Below are positions 1-10,598 of a DNA stretch of 64,000 nt, piece by piece. The notes under the pieces are model-generated. The model was not told the origin of the DNA. It ran no database searches and saw only the letters and a list, made by a program, of their open reading frames with translations. The first letter of the stretch is position 1; each line of letters begins with the position of its first letter. Source of the stretch: Panulirus ornatus (Eukaryota; Arthropoda; Malacostraca; Decapoda; Palinuridae). The position numbers and the translations under genes were made by a program. Where the stretch lies: positions 24,726,903 through 24,790,902 of the forward strand of contig NC_092238.1 of assembly GCF_036320965.1 (NCBI RefSeq), read 5' to 3'.

Positions 1-1371
1 ATCAAACCACCTCACACCACACATTGTCCTCAAACATCTCATTTCCAGCACATCCATCCTCCTGCACACAACTCTATCCATAGCCCACGCCTCGCAGCCA
101 TACAACATTGTTGGAACTACTATTCCTTCAAACATACCCATTTTTGCTTTCCGGGATAATGTTCTCGACTTCCACACATTTTTCAAGGCTCCCAAAATTT
201 TCGCCCCCTCCCCCACCCTATGATCCACTTCCGCTTCCATGGTTCCATCCGCTGACAGATCCACTCCCAGATATCTAAAACACTTCACTTCCTCCAGTTT
301 TTCTCCATTCAAACTCACCTCCCAATTGACTTGACCCTCAACCCTACTGTACCTAATAACCTTGCTCTTATTCACATTTACTCTTAACTTTCTTCTTCCA
401 CACACTTTACCAAACTCAGTCACCAGCTTCTGCAGTTTCTCACATGAATCCGCCACCAGCGCTGTATCATCAGCGAACAACAACTGACTCACTTCCCAAG
501 CTCTCTCATGCCCAACAGACTTCATACTTGCCCCTCTTTCCAAGACTCTTGCATTTACCTCCCTAACAACCCCATCCATAAACAAATTAAACAACCATGG
601 AGACATCACACACCCCTGCCGCAAACCTACATTCACTGAGAACCAATCACTTTCCTCTCTTCCTACACGTACACACGCCTTACATCCTCGATAAAAACTT
701 TTCACTGCTTCTAACAACTTGCCTCCCACACCATATATTCTTAATACCTTCCACAGAGCATCTCTATCAACTCTATCATATGCCTTCTCCAGATCCATAA
801 ATGCTACATACAAATCCATTTGCTTTTCTAAGTATTTCTCACATACATTCTTCAAAGCAAACACCTGATCCACACATCCTCTACCACTTCTGAAACCACA
901 CTGCTCTTCCCCAATCTGATGCTCTGTACATGCCTTCACCCTCTCAATCAACACCCTCCCATATAATTTACCAGGAATACTCAACAAACTTATACCTCTG
1001 TAATTTGAGCACTCACTCTTATCCCCTTTGCCTTTGTACAATGGCACTATGCACGCATTCCGCCAATCCTCAGGCACCTCACCATGAGTCATACATACAT
1101 TAAATAACCTTACCAACCAGTCAACAATACAGTCACCCCCTTTTTTAATAAATTCCACTGCAATACCATCCAAACCTGCTGCCTTGCCGGCTTTCATCTT
1201 CCGCAAAGCTTTTACTACCTCTTCTCTGTTTACCAAATCATTTTCCCTAACCCTCTCACTTTGCACACCACCTCGACCCAAACACCCTATATCTGCCACT
1301 CTGTCATCAGACACATTCAACAACCCTTCAAAATACTCATTCCATCTCCTTCTCACATCACCACTACTTGT
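1..1371 (-). mobile_element. LINE-A copy, RT part (runs off the window start)
   Basis: Read on the minus strand, this encodes the linker (near SSGDVRRRW), the RT palm including MDLEKAYDRVDRDALW, GLRQGCVMSPWLFNLF and the FADDTALVADS catalytic box, and the start of the C-terminal domain. No stop was noticed in the parts I read, and the frame continues past position 1, so its end is unseen. It is joined at about 1371 to a segment of the same element in the opposite orientation. The family resembles RTE-type LINEs (endonuclease plus RT in one ORF); the clade assignment is from motif memory, not a search. Confidence 0.88.
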
Positions 1372-1969
1372 CAATGTGCTGAGAGGTGCAACTGGAGGGA
1401 TGTCTGATCATTATCTTGTGGAGGCTAAGGTGAAGATTAGTATGGGTTTTCAGAAAAGAAGAGTGAGTGTTGGGGTGAAGAAGGTGGTGAGAGTAAGTGA
1501 GCTTGGGAAGGAGACCTGTGTGAAGAAGCATCAGGAGAGACTGTGTACAGAATGGAAAAAGGTGAGAACAATGGAAGTAAGGGGAGTGGGGGAGGAATGG
1601 GATGTATTTAGGGAATCAGTGATGGATTGCGCAAAAGATGCTTGTGGCATGAGAAGAGTGGGAGGTGGGCTGTTTAGAAAGGGTAGTGAGTGGTGGGATG
1701 AAGAAGTAAGAGTATTAGTGAAAGAGAAGAGAGAGGCATTTGGACGATTTTTGCAGGGAAAAAATGCAATTGAGTGGGAGAAGTATAAAAGAAAGAGACA
1801 GGAGGTCAAGAGAAAGGTGCAAGAGGTGAAAAAAAGGGCAAATGAGAGTTGGGGTGAGAGACTATCAGTAAATTTTAGAGAGAATAAAAAGATGTTCTGG
1901 AAGGAGGTAAATAGGGTGCGTAAGACAAGGGAGCAAATGGGAACTTCAGTGAAGGGCGTAAATGGGGAG

Positions 1970-1975
<6 letters not shown>
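1372..1975 (+). mobile_element. LINE-A inverted 5' segment (endonuclease C-terminus and linker)
   Basis: The plus strand encodes NVLRGATGGMSDHYLVEAKV and then the basic, coiled linker up to NGEVI. The endonuclease motif SDHYLV is intact here (catalytic His codon 1409-1411), unlike in two longer copies. The segment ends exactly where the neighbouring minus-strand segment resumes the protein (EVI then TSSGDV). That is the pattern expected of a 5' inversion formed during target-primed reverse transcription. The outer end abuts an (AT)n tract. Confidence 0.85.
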
Positions 1976-2046
<71 letters not shown>

Positions 2047-2093
2047 TTTATTTTATTATACTTTGTCGCTGTCTCCCGCGTTTGCGAGGTAGC

Positions 2094-2152
<59 letters not shown>
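1976..2152. repeat. Two (AT)n tracts around a LINE-A tail scrap
   Basis: (AT)n occupies about 1974-2041 and 2096-2152. Between them, 2042-2096 is a minus-strand fragment of the LINE-A 3' terminal hairpin (TTTGTCGCTGTCTCCCGCG and following bases). Confidence 0.9.
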
Positions 2153-2156
<4 letters not shown>

Positions 2157-2159
2157 CTT

Positions 2160-2597
2160 TGCTCAGTTCACCCTCAACAGCTGACATCCTAACCCAAAGA
2201 CATTTCTTCCTGCTCTCACATGAAGTGCAGCCTTGGGCTGTCCTCAGTCACTGTACTAGAGAGTTTATAAAACCCAGACATTTTACACATTCTCACACAT
2301 TTGCTTTAAAGGCTAGGTAGGGTTAAACCCTGGTATCACTTCCTGACTATTAATGCAAGGCAGTTGCATTAACCCGAATCCTGGATCATAATGTATATCT
2401 GTCCACTGTACCAAACACCCATCAGCAGAAAGACTACTCTGTCAGATGTAGCAGCTGCCTTTAGTGATATCACCTGTATTGCATATCCCTTCCCTCCATG
2501 AAGGATGGCACAGAGCTCAGGACATGCTGCAGCTACTCATACACAAATGGGCAAAGCATTCTCCCAAACCTTCACACTCTTAGTTCAAACACCCAGT
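2160..2597. other. Non-coding stretch, no recognised feature
   Basis: Mixed-composition DNA without a convincing ORF, splice pair or familiar repeat. Confidence 0.4.
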
Positions 2598-2788
2598 ATG
2601 TACCAGCATTAAAAACAGACAGAGAAGTACTCATCCTACTCCAAGAACATAATACACACACAACCCCCATCCAAGAAACCAAACTTACATCCAGTTCTAA
2701 CTTTCCTTCCTCCTATAACTACACAGCTCCTTTACAGAACAGACAAGACCGAGGAGGAGAATGTAGCACAGTGAGGGTCTGGCCCTAG
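2598..2788 (+). mobile_element. Degenerate Jockey-like LINE endonuclease fragment
   Basis: The frame reads LILLQEHNTHTTPIQETKLT followed by an NYT...RQDRGGE segment. This matches the N-terminal apurinic endonuclease motif of Jockey/CR1-type LINEs (LLxEHNxxxxxIQETKLT, then RxDRGGG). It is distinct from LINE-A. Only about 60 residues survive and no RT follows, so it is a dead fragment. Confidence 0.6.
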
Positions 2789-2789
2789 G

Positions 2790-4039
2790 GGCAAATCATA
2801 ATTTGGTGTCCCCCCAAAAAGAAAAACTACTCTCTTACTTTCCAACTTTAAATCTTCTGTCATGCATAACATAAACATTAAACATTTTCATGAGCCATGG
2901 TTTTATGGGAATAGCTTAATTGTGGGTGAACTGATTGCTAATGTGACGACCTCAAAACCAGTGCCTGGGGGGGGGAATGCCCCTCCTTGTGCCCTTTTAC
3001 TATACCACTGAATAGGATTTATAAAACTTATACATCACAACATTCCATTCACCAGCACATTTCAGCCCTAAATGAGTCACAAACAATAACATTAACCTTG
3101 AAGTACCATCCTTAGAAATAAAACTTTTGGCAGTTTTCTTATAGTTTTTTAGATGTATTCTCCAATAAGATTTTTTGTACAATTGTTCCAGAGTACGAGA
3201 CAAGTTTTGTCTAAGAATGCAGCTACCTTGTCAGAAGGTCGAACATACAAGTGGGCCTTTTATATGCCAAACCCTTGGGCCCTCAAACAAATCACAAAAA
3301 TGTTGGCAAACAAAAAGGTAATGATGAGAGTTGTGTATTTTATTTGTAAACTTTTGACTGGCATTACTTTCATGAAAGTAGTGGTTTCAGGGCATTACAT
3401 ATGACAGCTAGAGAATGGATGTAAGTGGATGCAGCCTTTCTTTATCTGTTCTTAGTACTACCTTGCTAACATGGGAAACAGTGATCAAGAGTGAAAGAAA
3501 AAATATATATATTCTGTCTGTCTTAATCTCTAAAGTCTCATTTTCCCCTTAGGGTATAGCCGTGACAAAAGAGTTTTGTCTGCACATTGTAAAAAACTTT
3601 CCTTGCATGCTCCAATCCCTTCATACTTTCAGAAGTCCTCTTCCCATCATATTCCCTCACGTTCCCAGTCTTCTCCTCCCTATGTGTCCACTTTGCTCTG
3701 GTATTTTACCTTTACCAGCCTATCACCATGCATCCCCTCATTATAACTGTTGAAAGTTAATCTTTGTAGCCCACTCCCTAATACCATTTTCCAAATCTTT
3801 TCCTCTCTCTGACACTCACATGTTCCATATGGGATGTGGGATTCTCTGATGATGATACTACCTCATAGAAGGTGACTTTTCACTTGCCGCATAACCACAG
3901 GCAGGTGGAGTCTGGTATCACCTATTTTTCTTTATTTCTTCTTCATGCTTGATCAGCTTTTCTTATATAGAGATAGTGCCAGTATTAGACAAATGGCCTT
4001 TTTTGCTCACATCCACTCTCCAACTGTCATATTTAATGC
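2790..4039. other. Intergenic or intronic DNA without supported genes
   Basis: AT-rich sequence with only short chance ORFs. Since the RTN4IP1-like last exon lies downstream on the plus strand, this may be intron of that gene, but no earlier exon was recognised here. Confidence 0.4.
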
Positions 4040-4510
4040 AAAAAAACCAGAGCCCTCCCCCAATCCACAGCCAAGGCACACATACCTTTCCATAGTTTCC
4101 CCTGACTGCTACGTGTGCCCTGGTTCAGCCTGTTGACAGCTCCTTGCTCCATGTACACCACATTGCTGCAGTTTGCTTTACCCCTTGGACATCTCCTCTG
4201 ACCCAGGTAGTTGTCTTTTCTTTCTGCCTCACTCACATGTGGACTGCTGGCATTCTGTCCACAAACATGTAATCTCTCCTTATCACACAAAACACTTGAC
4301 AGCCCATGATTCCTCTTCTGTACTTTTTCATCTAGGGCCATGCCTCGCATCAATGCAACACTATCAAACATACTCATCTTTGCCCTTACAGACAGTTACC
4401 TCTCTTTCCATACAATCCACAATGTGCGAAGGACCTTCGTCCACTCAACCAATCTCTGGCTGACTTCAGCTCCTGTGGTTCCATTTGCTGCCATGTCCAC
4501 TCCCTGGTAG
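4040..4510 (-). mobile_element. Diverged RTE-like LINE fragment (3' part)
   Basis: The minus strand holds worn versions of the LINE-A 3' region: a tail-like segment at 4060-4180 and a segment matching the FEGI...LYGCEAW region at 4340-4500. Divergence is much higher than among LINE-A copies, so this is an older relative. The stretch 4195-4330 also recurs at 6346-6460. Confidence 0.55.
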
Positions 4511-4640
4511 AAGGAAGGAGTGAAAAATGTTAATTTGAGAGGAGTAATGATAATGGCAAATTTGAAAAGATGTGCTGTGAGTATTGCACAGTGTGATGAC
4601 ATTCAGGAGATTGCATGTTGGACATAGATACTACTTTATA

Positions 4641-5893
4641 GATAGAATTTTTTTTTTTTTTTTTTTTTTTTTGCTTTGTCGCTGTCTCCTGCGTTTGCGA
4701 GGTAGCGCAAGGAAACAGACGAAAGAAATGGCCCAACCCATTCCCATACACATGTATATACATACCATACGTCCACACACGCAAATATACATACCTACAC
4801 AGCTTTCCATGGTTTACCCCAGACGCTTCACATGCCCTGATTCAATCCGCTGACAGCACGTCAACCCCGGTATACCACATCGATCCAATTCACTCTATTC
4901 CTTGCCCTCCTTTCACCCTCCTGCATGTTCAGGCCCCGATCACACAAAATCTTTTTCACTCCATCTTTCCACCTCCAATTTGGTCTCCCACTTCTCCTCG
5001 TTCCCTCCACCTCCGACACATATATCCTCTTGGTCAATCTTTCCTCACTCATTCTCTCCACGTGCCCAAACCATTTGAAAACACCCTCTTCTGCTCTCTC
5101 AACCACGCTCTTTTTATTTCCACACATCTCTCTTACCCTTACGTTACTTACTCGATCAAACCACCTCACACCACACAGTGTCCTCAAACATCTCATTTCC
5201 AGCACATCCATCCTCCTGCGCACAACTCTATCCAAAGCCCACGCCTCGCAACCATACAACATTGTTGGAATCACTATTCCTTCAAACATACCCATTTTTG
5301 CTTTCCGAGATAATGTTCTCGACTTCCACACATTCTTCAAGGCTCCCAGGATTTTCGCCCCCTCCCCCACCCTATGACCCACTTCCGCTTCCATGGTTCC
5401 ATCCGCTGCCAGATCCCCTCCCAGATATCTAAAACACTTTACTTCCTCCAGTTTTTCTCCATTCAAACTTACCTCTCAATTGACTTGACCCTCAACCCTA
5501 CTGTACCTAATAGCCTTGCTCTTATTCACATTTACTCTTAACTTTCTTCTTTCACACACTTTACCAAACTCAGTCACCAGCTTCTGCAGTTTCTCACATG
5601 AATCAGCCACCAGCGCTGTATCATCAGCGAACAACAACTGACTCACTCCCCAAGCTCTCTCATCCCCAACAGACTTCATACATGCCCCTCTTTCCAAAAC
5701 TCTTGCATTCACCTCCCTAACAACCCCATCCATAAACAAATTAAACAACCATGGAGACATCACACACCCCTGCCGCAAACCTACATTCACTGAGAACCAA
5801 TCACTTTCCTCTCTTCCTACACGTACACATGCCTTACATCCTCGATAAAAACTTTTCACTGCTTCTAACAACTTGCCTCCCACACCATATATT
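4641..5893 (-). mobile_element. LINE-A copy, 5'-truncated, nonsense-broken
   Basis: On the minus strand it starts at IYGVGGKLLEAVKSF within the RT, passes FADDTALVADS and ends with a short-type 3' tail whose poly-A is the T run at 4650-4671. A TGG to TGA change just after RVEGQVN (near 5476) splits the frame into 5883-5476 and 5466-4861. The 5' end lies 50 bp before the acceptor-side exon at 5944. Confidence 0.9.
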
Positions 5894-5943
5894 CTATTAA
5901 GATAGAAATTATTAACTGAATTTCAGTTTTTCGTCCATTTCAG

Positions 5944-6054
5944 ATTCGACCAGTGATTGATAAAGTTTTTTCATTTACTGAGACACCAGAAGCATATCGT
6001 TATGTTCTAGATGGTAATGCCAGAGGAAAAACTGTTATCAGCATCTCACAGTAA
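5944..6054 (+). CDS. RTN4IP1: Terminal exon of an RTN4IP1-like quinone oxidoreductase
   Basis: A CAG acceptor at 5941-5943 opens a frame of 36 codons ending in TAA at 6052-6054. It begins IRPVIDKVFSF and ends ARGKTVISISQ. The pattern (K/R)IRPVI....F..TPEA....GNARGKTVI is the C-terminal signature of zinc-less medium-chain reductases and is closest, from memory, to reticulon-4-interacting protein 1, a mitochondrial NADPH-dependent quinone reductase. The segment covers the last strand and helix of the cofactor-binding part of the fold. The exon starts in phase 0. Other exons must lie upstream of the window because none was recognised between 1 and 5900. A LINE-A copy sits in the intron immediately before it. 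A related zeta-crystallin-type reductase is the main alternative. Confidence 0.72.
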   Translation: MRPVIDKVFSFTETPEAYRYVLDGNARGKTVISISQ

Positions 6055-7559
6055 ACTGGAGCAGGACGAGGTCATGTGTTTTGTAGATTGTAAGTTATAA
6101 CATTGCTTTTGTTGTGAAAGATGAGAGATAATAATGAATATAATTGTCTGCCTGTAATGAAACTGTTCCTACTATGTTATCCATGATGGGAAATACATAA
6201 CAGAAGTGATTGTTCGTAGGTAGTAGTTGGTAGGCAGCTATCATCCAGGGATTACATTTCCAGTACTACCTGCCTGGGAATCGGGAAGGTTAGAGATGGC
6301 TGTTTAGTGAGACAGCACTTCAGTGGTTGTCAAGTTGCTCTCCCCTGACCCAGGTAGCTGTCTTTCCCTTCTGCCGTATCCACATGTGGACTGCTGGCAT
6401 TCCAACATACAAGCTCTCCTTGTCACAGATAATACTTGATAACATTCAACTTGCACAGCTCATTCTTTGTAACTCTTGATTTTTCTTGTGAGCATTGTAT
6501 GATAGCCTTGCCTTTTGGAAAAATGGTATGAGCAATAGTTAGAAGTACTAGGTTGGAAAAGTTGGCAGGAGCATTAGTTACAAACTTTGAGTAGAAGTAA
6601 TTGGTGGGAATATTAGGGGTGAGGATTAAGTAGCAATAATAGTTGGAACCTTAGTTAGACACATTAGGTAGTACTTTGTTGGAACATTAGGTAAGAGCCT
6701 CTAAAAACATTGCACTAGTGTTGCCCTGTGCCAGTGACTGTTAAGGCTTAAAAATTTGTGCTGGGGTTCATTAATTATGGAGACTCTTTTGCCTTGGTCA
6801 CCCCCTTGAGGGAGTTCCTGAAAGGAACAGGCATGAGAGATATGGAGAGACAAGTGATAATTAAAAAAGTGCGCCTCTTCTGTGTTAAACAAAAAGATAG
6901 CATGCAGGATATTTCATCATTCATAATTGCTATATTTGTACCTAGGCCCTTATGGTGCTGTTTGATCTCAGACTACATAGCATCAAACTAATGCAAGCAC
7001 AATATCAACAGAGTGAAGTATGATTCCCAAACATAAACATGTTTCCCATGATGTTCACAAGGGTTATGCCCCTTTGAAACCTTGCTTATGGCAAGGCATT
7101 AATTTAGTGGCCAGAAAGGGGTTGGGGCAGAAATTTGGAGAATGACTCATACCTATTTGTCAAGATGTCAGTTGGTTTAAAGAATGATCTCCTCTGAGGA
7201 TGCCTTTTTTCTGTAGGTATTTACAGATTTCCTATTTGTTTCTTTATTCATAGACCCTTAGACTGCAGCATATGTCTGAAATGAAGCTCATACAGGATGT
7301 AGAAAGTAAGATAATATAGAGTCCCCTACAACATCTCTATTGTTTGTTACTGAAGAAAATATCCAAAGAAAGTATAATTCTTTCTTCTATTTTGGTGTAA
7401 GGGGGGTGTTAAGCTTATGGGAGAGAGGGCCCTGTGTCGCAGTATGGATGCTTCTTTTTTCACATAAGATGATTATGGAGTTTTCCTTTGTGTGATTTCT
7501 GTCTACATATGCCTAAAAAAAATTCATACAGTAATTCAAATTTCTCCAGAAGTGTTTCA
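6055..7559. other. 3' flank of the RTN4IP1-like gene
   Basis: Presumed 3' UTR and intergenic DNA. No convincing polyadenylation site close to the stop was identified. The only structure seen is a repeat at 6346-6460 shared with 4195-4330. Confidence 0.4.
6346..6460. repeat. Dispersed repeat shared with 4195-4330
   Basis: Both places carry CTGACCCAGGTAG, then a T/C-rich stretch, then CACATGTGGACTGCTGGCAT and a segment ending near ACTTGA. Identity is partial, which suggests an old interspersed family. Confidence 0.6.
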
Positions 7560-8260
7560 TTTCATCCTTACCTCACACAGTGTTCATATTCACTAGCACA
7601 TGCTTACATACCTGTGCATACTTCACAACTCCAGTCTCTCCTTTAAACCACATTATTCTTGATCCATTCTGTCCATGCTCTATGACACCCTCCTGTACTT
7701 TCATTGATAGCACAATTGCACATCCTTCTTTCCCTCTTCGCTGATAATTTTCATTCATTCCTGTCCATGCCACTCCTTCCATCCCCCCCACGACTTGCAT
7801 TCACTGTTTTCATTTTCACTCCATACACCCTACCCAAGGATATGGGTTATCCCAATCCCCAGCATCCACAAGCTCCCTCCTTTTACCCTCACAGTCATTA
7901 CATTAAGCTTCAGAGGTATCACCCTCAGTTGCTTATCCCTTTTACTCTCTGGCATAACTGGTGGACTCCAGTGCTGCTCATGCCACATATTGTCCTTAAA
8001 CATTTCATTTCCATTGCATCAACCCTCCTGTGCACATCTTCATCTATAGCCCATGCCTTGCATCCATACACCGTTGTTAAGACTATTATACCTTCAAACA
8101 TACTCAATTTTGCCCTCCCTGATAACAGCCTCTCTTTCTTTACATTCCTCGATGCTCTTACAACCTTTAACCTCTTACTTAACCTGTAACTCATTTCTGC
8201 ATCTGTGATTCATCCACTGCCATGTCCACTCCCAGGTATCTAAAACACTAAATTTCTTCT
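7560..8260 (-). mobile_element. Diverged RTE-like LINE fragment
   Basis: The minus-strand frame at 8194-7925 reads SKRLKVVRASRNVKKERLL, then AKLSMFEGIIVLTTVYGCKA and MEMKCLRTICGM. This is collinear with the LINE-A C-terminal domain (KILGALKNVW ... MFEGIVVPTMLYGCEAW ... EMRCLRTMCG). Substitutions are numerous and flanking parts are scrambled, so it is an old copy of a related element. Confidence 0.75.
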
Positions 8261-8904
8261 GATATTTTTGTGTGCTGGCAAGAATCAAAATAGCTTTCAA
8301 GTATACAGATAACAATACATTTAGCAAGCTATTCGTATTCTAGGTAAGGCCAAAACCAGAATATACCTGAAGAGGCAGGAAGTACTCATAGAGAAGGAAC
8401 AAAAGAGGGCATCAAAGATTGTTTCAGAAAAAAAGCTTAGCTACAGCAAAGGGCTGGAGGCTGTAAATTAGCTAAACTTAGATGAGAGGAGTGAGGGATG
8501 ACTTGATTGCACCCTTTGAGATTTTATAAGAGATTGATGGTGTGGACAGTGAATAGTTCTTTGAGAGATGTAGACATAAAGCAACTAGAAGACATAATAT
8601 GAAAGTGAGTGAGAACCTTATTGATATGAGTGTAAAGATATACTTTCATAGTGTAAACTGGTGGCTGAATGGAACAGTGACTGAGAACATAGCAAATGCA
8701 GACAACATACATATATATAAGAGGTTGTATATAAGTAGAGAATGTTCCTGAGATGGGGCTTCATAAATGTAAAACTCACTCCCAGTACAGTACAAATAGG
8801 TAATTACATTGTAGGAATTGCACTGAAATGTTTAGGATGGATTTTTCATGCATTACTTTGCTGTGATTGTCAGGAAATAAAGAGAGATATATAGGTAGAT
8901 TATT

Positions 8905-9251
8905 GCATGACAGCTAGAGACTGAGTGTGAATGAATGGGGCCTTTGTTGTCTTTTCCTAGCGCTACCTCGCACACATGAGGGAGGAGGGGGATGTTATTC
9001 CATGTGTGGCAAGGTGGCGATGGGAATGAACAAAGGCAGACAGTGTGAATTGTGTGCATGTGTATATATGTATGTGTCTGTGTGTGTAAATATATGTGTA
9101 CATTGAGATGTATGGGTATGTATATTTGCGTGTGTGGATGTGTATGTATATACATGTGTATCGGGGTGGGTTGGGCCATTTCTTTTGTCTGTTTCCTTGC
9201 GCTACCTCGCAAACGCGGGAGACAGCGACAAAGCAAAAAAAAAAAAAAAAA
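8905..9251 (+). mobile_element. Tail-only element, long 3'-UTR type
   Basis: The segment starts at GCATGACAGCTAGAGACTGA and runs through the TG/TA-rich part to the terminal hairpin and a poly-A tract at 9235-9251. It corresponds to the last ~330 bp of the long LINE-A 3' UTR without RT sequence. It directly abuts the next LINE-A body. Confidence 0.8.
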
Positions 9252-10598
9252 TGTATGTGAGAAATACTTAGAAAAGCAAATGGATTTGTATGTAGCATTT
9301 ATGGATCTGGAGAAGGCATATGATAGAGTTGATAGAGATGCTCTGTGGAAGGTATTAAGAATATATGGTGTGGGAGGAAAGTTGTTAGAAGCAGTGAAAA
9401 GTTTTTATCGAGGATGTAAGGCATGTGTACGTGTAGGAAGAGAGGAAAGTGATTGGTTCTCAGTGAATGTAGGTTTGCGGCAGGGGTGTGTGATGTCTCC
9501 ATGGTTGTTTAATTTGTTTATGGATGGGGTTGTTAGGGAGGTAAATGCAAGAGTTTTGGAAAGAGGGGCAAGTATGAAGTCTGTTGGGGATGAGAGAGCT
9601 TGGGAAGTGAGTCAGTTGTTGTTCGCTGATGATACAGCGCTGGTGGCTGATTCATGTGAGAAACTGCAGAAGCTGGTGACTGAGTTTGGAAAAGTGTGTG
9701 GAAGAAGAAAGTTAAGAGTAAATGTGAATAAGAGCAGGTTATTAGGTACAGTAGGGTTGAGGGTCAAGTCAATTGGGAGGTGAGTTTGAATGGAGAAAAA
9801 CTGGAGGAAGTGAAGTGTTTTAGATATCTGGGAGTGGATCTGGCAGCGGATGGAACCATGGAAGCGGAAGTGGATCATAGGGTGGGGGAGGGGGCGAAAA
9901 TCCTGGGGGCCTTGAAGAATGTGTGGAAGTCGAGAACATAATCTCGGAAAGCAAAAATGGGTATGTTTGAAGGAATAGTGGTTCCAACAATGTTGTATGG
10001 TTGCGAGGCGTGGGCTATGGATAGAGTTGTGCGCAGGAGGATGGATGTGCTGGAAATGAGATGTTTGAGGACAATGTGTGGTGTGAGGTGGTTTGATCGA
10101 GTGAGTAACGTAAGGGTAAGAGAGATGTGTGGAAATAAAAAGAGCGTGGTTGAGAGAGCAGAAGAGGGTGTTTTGAAGTGGTTTGGGCACATGGAGAGGA
10201 TGAGTGAGGAAAGATTGACCAAGAGGATATATGTGTCGGAGGTGGAGGGAACAAGAAGAAGAGGGAGACCAAATTGGAGGTGGAAAGATGGAGTGAAAAA
10301 GATTTTGTGTGATCGGGGCCTGAACATGCAGGAGGGTGAAAGGAGGGCAAGGAATAGAGTGAATTGGAGCGATGTGGTATACCGGGGTTGACGTGCTGTC
10401 AGTGGATTGAATCAAGGCATGTGAAGCGTCTGGGGTAAACCATGGAAAGCTGTGTAGGTATGTATATTTGCGTGTGTGGACGTATGTATATACATGTGTA
10501 TGGGGGGGGGGGGTTGGGCCATTTCTTTCGTCTGTTTCCTTGCGCTACCTCGCAAACGCGGGAGACAGCGACAAAGTATAATAAAAAAAAAAATATAG
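9251..10598 (+). mobile_element. LINE-A copy, 5'-truncated, frameshifted
   Basis: The body begins within NVCEKYLEKQMDL and continues through the RT to the C-terminal domain, ending at 10391, followed by a short-type tail and an A-rich end near 10598. A one-base deletion near 9734 (AAGAGCAGG against AAGAGCAAGG in other copies) shifts the frame after NVNKS. An ACATAATC change near 9941 introduces a stop. FADD is intact. Confidence 0.92.

Noticed and set aside
9612..10415. Long antisense ORFs over LINE-A (recurring 83, 111, 150, 158 and 267 codon frames rich in Ser, Pro, His, Leu)
   Set aside because: They recur at every LINE-A copy because the sense strand is conserved. They are shadows of the RT/C-terminal frame, with no initiation context or known domain.
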